Assembly: GCA_011525945.1 (NCBI GenBank)
Contig: WYBJ01000145.1
Span: 1 to 57,398 of the forward strand
Direction of reading: 5' to 3'
Length of the DNA stretch: 57,398 bases
From: Burkholderiaceae bacterium
GTDB taxonomy: Bacteria > Pseudomonadota > Gammaproteobacteria > Burkholderiales > WYBJ01
Below are positions 10,490-18,941 of the stretch, piece after piece. The stretch's first letter is position 1. The number at the start of each line of letters is the position of its first letter. Position numbers and translations under genes: made by a program. The notes below the pieces were generated by a model. It was not told the origin of the DNA, did no database searches, and was given only the letters and a program-made list of their open reading frames with translations.

Positions 10490-10597
10490 GGATGGCGTCG
10501 TCTTGCATCGCGCACGCGCCGCCGGCTGCCCGGGGCAGCATGCGCCATGCCGCATCCACGGCCGGGATGCGCAATTGCCTCACGCACGCATTTCCGC

Positions 10598-11347
10598 CTA
10601 CGGCCGGGCGCATACCGCGCAGCCGGGGTCGCGCTGCAGCCGCAGTGTGCGCCACTGCATCGTCGCCGCATCGATGATCAGCAGCCGCCCGTTGAGCGTC
10701 GTGCCAACGTCGGCCAGGAGTTTCAGCGCTTCGGCTGCCTGCACCGTCCCGATGATGCCCGTGAGCGGCGCAAACACGCCCATGACCGCACAGCGCATTT
10801 CCTCCGACTGCGCATCCTCCGCAAACAGGCAGGCGTAGCACGGGGCGTCGGGCTGGCGGAGGTCGAATACCGTCACCTGGCCGTCGAAGCGAATCGCGGC
10901 GCCCGAAACGAGCGCCACCCGATGCGCCACGCAGGCGCGGTTGATGGCGTGGCGCGTGGCGAAATTGTCGGTGCAGTCGAGCACCACGTCGCAGGCGCGC
11001 ACGGCCTGCATGAGGGCCGAGCCGTCAAGGCGCTGCGCAAGCGCGGTCACTTGCACTTCCGGATTGAGCTCCGCCAGCGTCGCGCGTGCGGAATCCACTT
11101 TGCGCGCACCCACCGAGGACGTGCGATGGATCACCTGGCGCTGCAGGTTGGTGAGATCGACTTCATCGGCGTCGCAGAGGGTGATCCGGCCGACGCCGGA
11201 AGCGGCGAGGTAGATCGCTGCGGGCGAGCCGAGCCCGCCGGCGCCCACCACCAAGGCATGGCTCGCACGCAGGCGCTCCTGGCCCTCCACGCCGATCTCG
11301 GGCAGCAGGATGTGGCGGCTGTAACGCAGCAATTGCTCGTCGGTCAT
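10598..11347 (-). CDS. moeB: MoeB/ThiF/HesA-family E1-like adenylyltransferase
   Basis: 249-residue enzyme that adenylates the C-terminal Gly-Gly of a ubiquitin-like sulfur carrier (MoaD or ThiS). Features are the start LLRYSRHILLPEIGVEGQ, the nucleotide loop VVGAGGLGSP at about 33-42, the LDCTDNFATR segment, and two zinc-type cysteine pairs (CYAC around 190 and CAVC at the very C terminus). No rhodanese domain is fused. It lies just past the terminator of ctpA, the usual order in betaproteobacteria. Whether it serves molybdopterin or thiamin cannot be told from sequence alone. Confidence 0.92.
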   Translation of the reverse strand: MTDEQLLRYSRHILLPEIGVEGQERLRASHALVVGAGGLGSPAAIYLAASGVGRITLCDADEVDLTNLQRQVIHRTSSVGARKVDSARATLAELNPEVQVTALAQRLDGSALMQAVRACDVVLDCTDNFATRHAINRACVAHRVALVSGAAIRFDGQVTVFDLRQPDAPCYACLFAEDAQSEEMRCAVMGVFAPLTGIIGTVQAAEALKLLADVGTTLNGRLLIIDAATMQWRTLRLQRDPGCAVCARP

Positions 11348-11392
11348 GACTGTGTGCGATAGCAGTTGGTGCCCAATTGTGGATGTGGGCGC

Positions 11393-11426
11393 CGGAAAAG
11401 AAAACGCCCGGCGCCAGCCGGGCGTT
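11393..11426 (-). terminator. Rho-independent terminator after ctpA
   Basis: Read on the minus strand, a perfect 10-base stem (AACGCCCGGC / GCCGGGCGTT, 4-base loop at 11413-11416) is followed by a T-rich run (TTTTCTTTTCC). It lies 22 bases after the ctpA stop and before moeB, so it should end the gpmI-envC-ctpA transcript. Confidence 0.85.
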
Positions 11427-11447
11427 GCCGCGCGCGAGCGCAGCCGG

Positions 11448-12872
11448 TCAGGTCTGCGGCGCTTTTGCGAGCACCGGCTGGCCTTTCAGATGATTGAGCG
11501 CCTGGTTCACCTGAAAATCGTCCTTCGAGACGATCTCGCCCGGCGCGAGCGGCTTGGGCTTGGGCCGCGGCGCCGTGGTCTGCGGTCTCGTTTCAGCCGG
11601 CTGTTCGGTCTGCTCCGGCTTTGCCCCCGGATTCGCGGCTTCCTCCTTCTCGCGATCGTTCAGCAGGTGGCGGCCAAGGTCGGCTTCGCGCATGCGCGTC
11701 GTCAGCTCGGTCGGATTGTACGGATCTTCCACCATCATGTCGGGGGTGATGCCCTTGGCCTGGATCGAGCGCCCGCTGGGCGTGTAGTAGCGTGCGGTCG
11801 TCAGCTTGATCGCGGTGTTGTTGCCGAGCGGCATGATGGTTTGCACCGAACCCTTGCCGAACGTCTGGGTGCCCATGACGACGGCGCGTTTGTGGTCCTG
11901 CAACGCGCCTGCGACGATCTCGGACGCCGATGCCGAGCCGCCATTGACGAGCACCACCATGGGGACTTTCTTGACTTCAGGCGGCAGCTTCTGGAGGTAG
12001 TCTTCGCGCGAGCGCCCGCGCAGGTAGTACTCGGCGCTCGCATTCAGTCTCATCTTCGCATCCTCGGTACGCCCGTCGGTGTAGACCACCAGCGAGTCGT
12101 GCGGGAGGAAAGCCGCCGAGACCGCGACCGCACCGTTGAGCAATCCGCCCGGGTCGTTGCGCAGATCGAGGATGAGGCCCTTGAGCGGCTTCTGATTCTG
12201 CTTGTACAGATTGTCGATGTGCTTCACCAGCGTCTCGCCCGTGTGCTCCTGAAATTGCGACACGCGCACATAACCGTAGTCGGGCTCGATCAGCTTCGAT
12301 TTGACGCTCTGGATCTTGATGATCGCGCGCGTGAGCGTCACCGGAAACGGCGCGGGCTCCCCTTTGCGCACCACGGTGAGCGTAATCTTGCTGTTCGGTT
12401 TGCCGCGCATGCGCTTGACTGCGTCGTTGAGCGACATGCCCTTCACTGCCGTGTCGTCGAGCTTGATGATCAGATCGCCGGGTTTGAGACCCGCGCGAAA
12501 CGCCGGCGTATCGTCGATCGGGGCGACCACCTTGACGAATCCGTCTTCCATTCCGACCTCGATTCCGAGGCCCCCGAACTCGCCTTGCGTGCCGACTTGA
12601 AGCTCGCGATACGCATCCTGATCGAGGTAGGCCGAGTGCGGGTCCAACCCGGTCAGCATGCCGTTGATCGCTTCGGCGAACAGCTTCTTGTCTTCCACCG
12701 GCTCGACGTAGTTGCGCTTGATGGCCTCGAATACATCGGTGAAGGCGCGCATCTCCTCGACCGGCAGCGGCGTGAGGGAACGCTGCGCGACCGCCGAGTA
12801 GTTGATGCTGATCATCACGCCGACCAGAATGCCGACGGTCACCAAGCCGATCTGACGCCACTTGCTGAACAT
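11448..12872 (-). CDS. ctpA: Carboxyl-terminal processing protease (S41)
   Basis: 474-residue periplasmic protease of the CtpA/S41A group that degrades tail-tagged or misfolded envelope proteins and can regulate peptidoglycan hydrolases. It has an N-terminal signal anchor (residues 8-29), a PDZ domain at about 95-180 (GLGIEVGMEDGFVKVVAPID), and the catalytic core with the Ser in NGGSASASEI (311-319) and the Lys340 in TFGKGSVQ. A Pro/Lys-rich tail (about 420-455) follows. It lies 36 bases after envC, so protease and murein-hydrolase activator are co-expressed. A clear terminator follows. Confidence 0.95.
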   Translation of the reverse strand: MFSKWRQIGLVTVGILVGVMISINYSAVAQRSLTPLPVEEMRAFTDVFEAIKRNYVEPVEDKKLFAEAINGMLTGLDPHSAYLDQDAYRELQVGTQGEFGGLGIEVGMEDGFVKVVAPIDDTPAFRAGLKPGDLIIKLDDTAVKGMSLNDAVKRMRGKPNSKITLTVVRKGEPAPFPVTLTRAIIKIQSVKSKLIEPDYGYVRVSQFQEHTGETLVKHIDNLYKQNQKPLKGLILDLRNDPGGLLNGAVAVSAAFLPHDSLVVYTDGRTEDAKMRLNASAEYYLRGRSREDYLQKLPPEVKKVPMVVLVNGGSASASEIVAGALQDHKRAVVMGTQTFGKGSVQTIMPLGNNTAIKLTTARYYTPSGRSIQAKGITPDMMVEDPYNPTELTTRMREADLGRHLLNDREKEEAANPGAKPEQTEQPAETRPQTTAPRPKPKPLAPGEIVSKDDFQVNQALNHLKGQPVLAKAPQT

Positions 12873-12908
12873 GCACGGACTCCTGTCTCGACTCGCGAGA
12901 GCTTCAGA

Positions 12909-14084
12909 TTACTTCAGATTCAACCAGCCCAAGGGATCAAAAGGCTTACCTTGGTAACGCAATTCAAAGTATAAACCGCTCGCCGTATTTCCGCCGGTAG
13001 ATCCTACGGTTGCAACGGTTTCGCCACCGCGCACGGGTTCGCCGACCTGGCTCATCAGGGTTTCGTTGTTGCCGTAGAGGCTCATAAAACCATCGCCGTG
13101 ATCCACGATCAACAGGTTGCCGAAGCCGCGCAGCCAATCGGCGAACACGACCCGACCGGCGGCAACCGCCTTCACTTCGCGCCCCGCCGGGGCTGCGATG
13201 AACAACCCCCGCCAGGACAGACCACTGTCGGCGCGCGGCGTTCCAAACCGTTCCGTCACCTGGCCGCGGACCGGGGCCTGCAACCGGCCCTTGAGCTGCT
13301 CGAACGGCCTGTCTGTACGAGGTTCGGGTGTGCGGGTCGAAGGCGCCGGCCGGGGCGCGGGCTTACGCGCGGCCAGCATCCTCGCCAGATCCTCGACCAG
13401 CCTCGTCAGCCGGCGCTCGTCGCGCTCAAGCGAACCGACTTCGCGGCGCTGGCGCTCGATCTTCGAGCTCAGCGTCGCCAGCAGTTGTTTGCGCTGTTCG
13501 CGTTCGCGTTGAAGCTGCGTGCGCTGCGCCGCGGCCTGATCCTCGATTGCGGCAAGCGCGCGGCGCCGCTGAGCGGTCTCGCCGGATAGTTCCTGCAAGC
13601 GATCGGCTTGCTCGACCAACCGTTCGAGTACGACCTTGCGTGCCTGTGCGACGTATTCGATATAGACCCGATCGCGGGCGAGCGCGTTCCAGTCCGACGC
13701 TCCGGTCAGGATCTCGAGAGTCCCGGCGCTGCCGGCATGCACATAGTGCTCATAGACGAGCCGGGCAGCGCGCGCGCGCTGCCGGGTCAGGAGCGCGCGC
13801 GCCGACTGCTCCTCGCTAGCGAGCGCGGCAAGCCGGGCCTCGACCTCGCGCCGGCTGGCAGCGAGCGTTTCGAGCTTGCGGCCGGCCTGCGAGATCGCCA
13901 CCTCCGAAGCTTCCAGCGCATCGGCCGCCTCGCTGCGCGAGCCCTCGCTGCGGGCGAGATCGCGCTTGAGCTTTTCCAGCCGGGCGCGCAGCGCTTTCAG
14001 TTCCTCATTCGGAGCTTGCGCAGGCCACGCAGGCGCTGCCGACAGCAGCGCGATCGTGCAGGCGAGCGCAATGGCGCGTGTCAC
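12909..14084 (-). CDS. envC: Murein hydrolase activator EnvC-like
   Basis: 391-residue exported protein: signal peptide (VTRAIALACTIALLSAAPAWPA), a long coiled coil (about 25-240, rich in Glu, Arg, Leu and Ala), a basic Pro-rich linker, and a C-terminal LytM/M23 domain. The M23 metal ligands are missing: SWRGLF stands where HxGxD is expected, YGNNET where the second His-bearing motif lies, and SGLYFEL replaces PHLHFE. This is the EnvC pattern, an activator of amidases rather than an active endopeptidase. The start is GTG 14084, overlapping the gpmI stop as GTGA, so translation is coupled. The longer open frame upstream lies within gpmI. Confidence 0.92.
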   Translation of the reverse strand: MTRAIALACTIALLSAAPAWPAQAPNEELKALRARLEKLKRDLARSEGSRSEAADALEASEVAISQAGRKLETLAASRREVEARLAALASEEQSARALLTRQRARAARLVYEHYVHAGSAGTLEILTGASDWNALARDRVYIEYVAQARKVVLERLVEQADRLQELSGETAQRRRALAAIEDQAAAQRTQLQREREQRKQLLATLSSKIERQRREVGSLERDERRLTRLVEDLARMLAARKPAPRPAPSTRTPEPRTDRPFEQLKGRLQAPVRGQVTERFGTPRADSGLSWRGLFIAAPAGREVKAVAAGRVVFADWLRGFGNLLIVDHGDGFMSLYGNNETLMSQVGEPVRGGETVATVGSTGGNTASGLYFELRYQGKPFDPLGWLNLK

Positions 14085-15628
14085 GTCCAGCGGATGAGTG
14101 AATGGCCTGTCATCGCGCCGGGCTGCGGCAAGCCCATCATGGCAAGCAGCGTGGGGGCGATGTCGCTCAATGCCCCCGACGGCTCGAGGGTCGCCGCGCG
14201 CCCGACATAGAGCAGCGGCACCAGATTGGTCGTGTGCGCGGTGTGCGCTTGGCCGGTGCGTGCATCGCGCATCGTCTCGGCGTTGCCGTGATCGGCGGTG
14301 ACGAGAACTTCGCCGCCCGTCGCGCGCATGGCGTCGATCACCCGTCCAAGGCATCGGTCGAGCGCTTCGATCGCCCGCGTGGCCGCATCGAGATCGCCGG
14401 TATGGCCGACCATATCGGCGTTGGCGTAGTTGCAGATGATGGCCTGAAAGCGTCGCGAGCGGATCGCGCTTTCAAGCTTGTCGGTCACCTCGAAAGCGCT
14501 CATTTCCGGCTTCAGATCGTACGTCGCCACTTTAGGTGACGGCACCAGGATGCGTTCTTCCCCGGGATAGGGCGTCTCCACGCCACCGTTGAAGAAGTAC
14601 GTCACGTGCGCGTACTTCTCGGTCTCGGCGATACGAAGCTGCCGCAGACCCAGTTCGGCGACGTATTGGCCGAAGCTCTGATCGACGCGCTGCGGCGGGA
14701 ACGCGACCGGCAGAGCGAACTCCTCGCCGTAGCTCGTGAGCGTGCAAAAGTAGGCAAACCGGGGGCGCCTGGCGCGCTCGAAGCCGTCGAACGCCGGGTC
14801 GGTGAGCGCGCGCGTGAGCTGGCGGGCACGGTCCGCGCGAAAGTTCATGAACACGACCACGTCGCCGTCCTGCATTGCTCGCCCCGACTCGCCCTGGGCG
14901 CGTACGACGGTCGGGCTGACGAATTCGTCGCTTTCGCCGCGGGCATATGCCGCATCGAGCGCGGCCAGCGCAGTGTCGGCATGGTACTCGGCTGCGTCTT
15001 CGGTCAGCAGCCGGTATGCGGGCACCATGCGCTCCCAGCGCTGATCGCGGTCCATCGCGTAGTAGCGCCCGCAGATCGAAGCGATCCTGCAGCCGGCATG
15101 AGCGTCGCAGCGCGCATCGAGCCGGCGCAGCGACTCGGCCGCGCTCTTGGGCGGAGTGTCGCGGCCGTCGAGGAAGGCGTGCACGCGGATGTCGGCAGCG
15201 CCGCCTGCGGCGGCCATGTCGACGAATGCGAAGATCTGGTCCTCGTGGCTGTGTACGCCGCCCGGCGAGAGCAGTCCCAGCACATGCAGCGCGCTATGCT
15301 TGCTGCGCGCGGTCCGCACGGCTTGCGCCAGGGCTGCGTTCGCTGCGAGCTCACCATTGCGAATCGCCAGCTCGATGCGCGTGAACTCCTGGAAGACGAC
15401 GCGCCCGGCGCCGATGTTGAGGTGACCCACCTCGGAGTTTCCCATCTGCTCGGGCGGTAGCCCGACGTGCAGCTCGGAGGCATTGATGGTGGTGTGGGGA
15501 AACTCAGCCCAGTAGCGATCCCAACACGGGGTGCGCGCACGCGCGATCGCGTTGTCCGCGCCACCTTCGCGATAGCCGAAGCCATCGAGGATGACGAGCA
15601 GTACCGGAGTGACCGTCATGGTTGCCAT
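14081..15628 (-). CDS. gpmI: 2,3-bisphosphoglycerate-independent phosphoglycerate mutase
   Basis: 515-residue manganese-dependent glycolytic mutase. The N-terminal metal motif is LLVILDGFGYREGGADNAI, the catalytic Ser65 sits in MGNSEVGHLNIGAGR, and the C-terminal metal site is VLVTADHGNAE. Two ATGs are available, 15628 and 15619. A TACAAT box covers 15627-15632, overlapping the first ATG, so if it is the promoter, translation must start at 15619, almost leaderless. It is the first gene of the gpmI-envC-ctpA unit, an arrangement also known from other proteobacteria. It is divergent from the rhodanese gene. Confidence 0.97.
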   Translation of the reverse strand: MATMTVTPVLLVILDGFGYREGGADNAIARARTPCWDRYWAEFPHTTINASELHVGLPPEQMGNSEVGHLNIGAGRVVFQEFTRIELAIRNGELAANAALAQAVRTARSKHSALHVLGLLSPGGVHSHEDQIFAFVDMAAAGGAADIRVHAFLDGRDTPPKSAAESLRRLDARCDAHAGCRIASICGRYYAMDRDQRWERMVPAYRLLTEDAAEYHADTALAALDAAYARGESDEFVSPTVVRAQGESGRAMQDGDVVVFMNFRADRARQLTRALTDPAFDGFERARRPRFAYFCTLTSYGEEFALPVAFPPQRVDQSFGQYVAELGLRQLRIAETEKYAHVTYFFNGGVETPYPGEERILVPSPKVATYDLKPEMSAFEVTDKLESAIRSRRFQAIICNYANADMVGHTGDLDAATRAIEALDRCLGRVIDAMRATGGEVLVTADHGNAETMRDARTGQAHTAHTTNLVPLLYVGRAATLEPSGALSDIAPTLLAMMGLPQPGAMTGHSLIRWT

Positions 15629-15862
15629 TGTATGCTATCCTCGCGCGACGTTGCAGCCTGAAATCAAGCACTTCCACGGGAAAACAAACGCCCGCGAGGA
15701 GTTCCGCCGAACGTACCGCGGGGCAGCCCGCGGGGCGCGCTCGATGGCCCGCGTCGCGTTTGCGTTCGCGGCCAACGCAAGCAGTGCACTCTCGCGTGGC
15801 GTGCGGGTCGAACTCTCGCACCTCGCGCAGGATTTCTTCCCCGACTTCGCAAAGCGACCACT

Positions 15863-16291
15863 ATGCAGCCTGACATCTGGGTATTTCTGCAAAAGAACGT
15901 CTTCCTCGTTGCGGTATGTTTGGTGAGCGGGATCATGCTGGTGTGGCCGCTCGTTCTGCGCCTGGCTGGCGGCGGCGGCAAGGAGCTGAGCGTGCAGCAA
16001 GCGGTGCAATTGATCAACCGTCGCGATGCCATCGTGCTCGACGTACGCGATGCGCAAGAGTATGCCTCGGGCCATATCGCCAACGCGCGTCACATCCCGG
16101 CGGGGGAAGTGGGCAAACGGATTGCGGAACTCGACAAGCTCAAGCAGCGTCCCGTGCTGGTGGCGTGCCGCAGCGGGACGCGCGCGGGCGCCACCTGCGC
16201 GCTGCTGCGCAAGAATGGCTTTACGGAAGTTTTCGCGTTGAAGGGCGGCGTCTCCGGTTGGCAGCAGGCGAGCCTGCCGCTGGAAAAGTGA
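15863..16291 (+). CDS. Membrane-anchored rhodanese-like protein
   Basis: 142 residues: an N-terminal membrane segment (VFLVAVCLVSGIMLVWPLVL) and one rhodanese domain with the active Cys in VACRSGTRAG. A sulfurtransferase role is likely, facing whichever side the anchor dictates; the substrate is unknown. It heads a plus-strand series rhodanese-grxC-secB, which is conserved next to gpmI in many beta- and gammaproteobacteria (YibN-GrxC-SecB-GpsA). The preceding 234 bases back to gpmI contain no recognisable gene. Confidence 0.92.
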   Translation: MQPDIWVFLQKNVFLVAVCLVSGIMLVWPLVLRLAGGGGKELSVQQAVQLINRRDAIVLDVRDAQEYASGHIANARHIPAGEVGKRIAELDKLKQRPVLVACRSGTRAGATCALLRKNGFTEVFALKGGVSGWQQASLPLEK

Positions 16292-16350
16292 GCGTCGATC
16301 GCAATATCGAGCGCGGGCCGCAAACGCAGTGCGGCCGGATGGAGAGTACT

Positions 16351-16605
16351 GTGCCGAAAGTGTTGATGTACGCCACCGCCGTATGTCCCTACTGTATTCG
16401 GGCCGAACAGCTCCTGCGTGCCAAGGGCGTGGTGGAAATCGAGAAGATCAGGGTGGATCTGGAGCCGGCACGCCGCAATGAGATGATGGCACGCACCGGC
16501 CGGCACACGGTGCCGCAGATCTACATCGGCGACACTCATGTCGGCGGCTGCGACGATCTGTACGCGCTGAACCAGGCCGGTAAGCTCGACGCTTTGCTCG
16601 CCTGA
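16351..16605 (+). CDS. grxC: Glutaredoxin 3
   Basis: 84-residue glutathione-dependent dithiol glutaredoxin with the active site AVCPYC at about residues 10-15, the TVPQIYIG cis-Pro motif, and the GGCDDLYALN glutathione-site segment. I chose GTG 16351, which has GGAGAG a few bases upstream and yields the family N-terminus PKVLMYATAVCPYC; the in-frame ATG 16339 would add four residues. It lies 59 bases after the rhodanese gene, and secB follows. Confidence 0.95.
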   Translation: MPKVLMYATAVCPYCIRAEQLLRAKGVVEIEKIRVDLEPARRNEMMARTGRHTVPQIYIGDTHVGGCDDLYALNQAGKLDALLA

Positions 16606-16702
16606 TGTCGCAGGCGGCGGCGACCCTCGCGTCGAGCGCGCTGCCGACGTCGATCGCCGGGCAAATGCGTTACCATCGCTCAATTTCACGCAAGGAAATC
16701 CG

Positions 16703-17167
16703 ATGAGCAGCCAGCCCATCCAGCCCGTCTTCACGATCGACAAGCTGTACGTGAAGGATCTGTCGCTGGAGATCCCGAACGCCCCGCAAATCTACCTCGA
16801 GCGCGAGCAGCCAAAAGTCGATCTGCAGATCCAGAACGCCGCCACGCAGATCGGCGACGGCGTGTTCGAGGCCTCGCTCACCGCGACGGTCACCGCCAAG
16901 ATCGGTGACAAGACCATGTTTCTGATCGAGGTCGCCCAGGCGGGTATCTTCCAGATCCGCAACCTCGGCAAGGAAGACATGGACATGGTGCTCGGTGTGG
17001 GTTGCCCGAACATACTTTATCCGTACCTGCGCGAGGTCGTGTCCGATTGCGCCACGCGCGCGGGCTTCATGCCGGTGGTGCTCGCGCCGATGAATTTCGA
17101 AGCCCTTTACGTTCAGCGCATGCAACAACAACAGGCGCAGGTGACCGCGCCCGCGGGCAACGCCTGA
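16703..17167 (+). CDS. secB: Protein-export chaperone SecB
   Basis: 154-residue cytosolic chaperone that holds precursors unfolded and passes them to SecA. The N-terminal PVFTIDKLYVKDLSLEIPN and the central GVGCPNILYPYLREVVSD are diagnostic, and the C-terminal tail (Gln/Ala-rich) matches the SecA-binding part. A TACCAT box at 16671-16676 and AAGGAAA before the ATG could give it its own promoter and ribosome site within the grxC-secB-gpsA string. Confidence 0.97.
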   Translation: MSSQPIQPVFTIDKLYVKDLSLEIPNAPQIYLEREQPKVDLQIQNAATQIGDGVFEASLTATVTAKIGDKTMFLIEVAQAGIFQIRNLGKEDMDMVLGVGCPNILYPYLREVVSDCATRAGFMPVVLAPMNFEALYVQRMQQQQAQVTAPAGNA

Positions 17168-17265
17168 GCGCACGTTCCCACAAGCCGATGAGCGCGCGGC
17201 GAGACGATTCAGGAACCCGCCCGCCGCGATGTTTGCATCGTGGCGTTTCTCTCGCGGTCTGGCGC

Positions 17266-17712
17266 ATGCCAGCGACATCCGTGCGTGTCGCGGCAGTTGC
17301 GTTCGTGGCGCTCATCGCGACCCCCGCGCTCGCAGCCGATTTCCGCTCCACCGCGCCAGCGGCCACGGTCTGGTACGACGCGCCTTCCACCAAGTCCAAA
17401 CGATTGTACGTGGTGGGCCGCGGCTATCCGGTCGAGGTGCTGGTCTCGCTCGAACGCTGGACCAAGGTGCGCGATGCCGCCGGCAGCATCGGCTGGGTCG
17501 AGGCGAACACGCTCGCCGCCAAGCGCATGCTGGTGGTGACACCGAAGATGGTCGAGATCCGCAGTGCCCCGGACGACGCGGCGCCGGTGGCGTTCCGGGT
17601 CGGACAGAACGTGCTGCTGGAGTGGATGGAGACGCTGCCCAGTGGTTGGACGCGGGTGCGCCACGGCGAAGCCGGCTCGGGGTTCGTGCGCACCGCCGAC
17701 GTATTCGGCTGA
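17266..17712 (+). CDS. Exported SH3-domain protein
   Basis: About 148 residues: a signal peptide (VRVAAVAFVALIATPALAADF) followed by two bacterial SH3-like repeats (roughly 25-80 with YDAPSTKSKRLYVVGRGYP, and 85-145 with VEIRSAPDDAAPVAFRVGQ). Such domains bind cell-wall peptides or proteins in the periplasm. ATG 17266 gives a compact signal peptide but has a weak ribosome site; ATG 17188 would add 26 residues. Its TGA stop overlaps an ATG that begins a five-codon minigene leading into gpsA, so it is tightly linked to gpsA. Confidence 0.82.
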   Translation: MPATSVRVAAVAFVALIATPALAADFRSTAPAATVWYDAPSTKSKRLYVVGRGYPVEVLVSLERWTKVRDAAGSIGWVEANTLAAKRMLVVTPKMVEIRSAPDDAAPVAFRVGQNVLLEWMETLPSGWTRVRHGEAGSGFVRTADVFG

Positions 17713-17729
17713 TGAAGCTCGCGGTGTAA
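17712..17729 (+). other. Five-codon minigene MKLAV, tandem copy of the gpsA start
   Basis: ATG AAG CTC GCG GTG TAA encodes MKLAV and stops. The stop TAA shares its last base with the gpsA ATG, and the first five gpsA codons (ATG AAA CTT GCG GTG) encode the same MKLAV. The minigene ATG also shares a base with the stop of the SH3 gene. The three frames form a stop-start relay (TGATG, then TAATG). It looks like a small tandem duplication that could couple translation or make gpsA expression depend on reinitiation. Confidence 0.6.
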
Positions 17730-18706
17730 TGAAACTTGCGGTGCTGGGAGCCGGAGCCTGGGGTACGGCACTGGCGATCGTGTTTGCGCAGAAGCACTCG
17801 GTGGCCCTGTGGGCGCGCGACCGGGTCCACGCCCGTGTGCTGGCCGACACGCGCCGCAACGATCGCTACTTGCCCGGATTCGACCTCCCGGGCGGAACCG
17901 AGGTCAGCGCCGAGCTCGCACGCGTCCTTGCAGGCGCCGAGGCGGCAGTGTGCGCGGTGCCGATGGCCGCTTTGCGCGAGCTCGTATCCAGACTGCCGCA
18001 AGACGCAGTGCCGCTCGTGGTCGCGTGCAAGGGCTTCGAGCCGGCGAGCGGCCTGCTGGCGCACGCGGTGGTGGAATCGATTTTTCCCGGTCGAATGGTG
18101 TGCGCGCTGTCGGGGCCGAGCTTTGCCGCGGAGGTGGCGGCGGGCCAGCCGACGGCGGTGGTGCTCGCTTCGACCGATTCTGCGCTCGCCGCCCAGCTCG
18201 CGCGCGAGCTGCACACCGCGCGCTTGCGCATCTACTCCAACGACGACCTCGTCGGGGTCGAAGTCGCGGGCGCGGCCAAGAACGTGATGGCGATCGCAGC
18301 CGGCATTTGCGACGGACTGCGCCTGGGCCACAACGCGCGCGCGGCGATGATCACGCGCGGGCTGGCGGAGATCTCGCGGCTCGGTGCACGCCTCGGGGGA
18401 CGCGTCGAGACCTTCATGGGATTGGCCGGCGCGGGCGACCTGATCCTCACCTGCACCGGCGACTTGTCGCGCAATCGCACCGTGGGATTGCGCCTCGCCG
18501 GCGGCGAAGTGCTGCCGTCGATCCTGCGCGGTCTCGGCCACGTCGCCGAAGGCGTGAGCACGGCGCACGAGCTGGCGCGGCTCGCGCAGGCGTGCGGCGT
18601 GGAGATGCCGATCACGCACGCCGTATGCGGCGTGCTCGCCGGGACGCTCGCTCCGGCGGGAGCGGTCGCCGCTCTGCTCGAGCGCGATCTGCGCACCGAG
18701 TTCTAG
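17729..18706 (+). CDS. gpsA: Glycerol-3-phosphate dehydrogenase, NAD(P)-dependent
   Basis: 325-residue cytosolic enzyme that makes sn-glycerol-3-phosphate for phospholipid synthesis. It has the Rossmann motif VLGAGAWGTALA, the VVACKGFE and LSGPSFAAEV segments, the catalytic Lys in AGAAKNVMAIAAGICDG, and the substrate motif FMGLAGAGDLILTC. Length is normal. ATG 17729 is fixed by the Rossmann start; the open frame upstream belongs to an unrelated frame of the SH3 gene. Ribosomes probably arrive through the preceding minigene. Confidence 0.97.
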   Translation: MKLAVLGAGAWGTALAIVFAQKHSVALWARDRVHARVLADTRRNDRYLPGFDLPGGTEVSAELARVLAGAEAAVCAVPMAALRELVSRLPQDAVPLVVACKGFEPASGLLAHAVVESIFPGRMVCALSGPSFAAEVAAGQPTAVVLASTDSALAAQLARELHTARLRIYSNDDLVGVEVAGAAKNVMAIAAGICDGLRLGHNARAAMITRGLAEISRLGARLGGRVETFMGLAGAGDLILTCTGDLSRNRTVGLRLAGGEVLPSILRGLGHVAEGVSTAHELARLAQACGVEMPITHAVCGVLAGTLAPAGAVAALLERDLRTEF

Positions 18707-18941
18707 CCCGAAGCGGGAGATCGGGCCGCTACGCCGTGTGCGCCGCGAGCGCTGCGATCGCTTCGGTCGCATCGACAGCGCCGCCGTCGCTCAGGACGAT
18801 TACGTGCGCGCTCGCGCGAATCGCGCGTCCGGGCAACGCGGCACGTGCATAGCGCCGCGTCGCCGCGCCCAGGGCCGATGCCGCCGTGACCGCGGGCAGC
18901 GCGCGCCTAGACCGGCCGCACGTTCAAAAGGTGCAGGTGAG
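18707..18941. other. Gap between gpsA and the GST gene, with an orphan open frame
   Basis: No recognisable gene. On the minus strand one frame stays open for about 65 codons and ends at TAG 18729-18731, with a protein-like tail containing HVIVLSDGGAVDATEAIAAL. It has no ATG or GTG start before the upstream TGA. It may be a gene remnant or chance in GC-rich DNA. Confidence 0.25.

Noticed and set aside
11346-12974. 542-codon plus-strand open frame
   Set aside because: Antisense to ctpA, with low-complexity His/Arg composition.
12909-14084. Active M23 endopeptidase
   Set aside because: The zinc ligands of the LytM domain are replaced, so it is called an EnvC-type activator rather than a peptidase.
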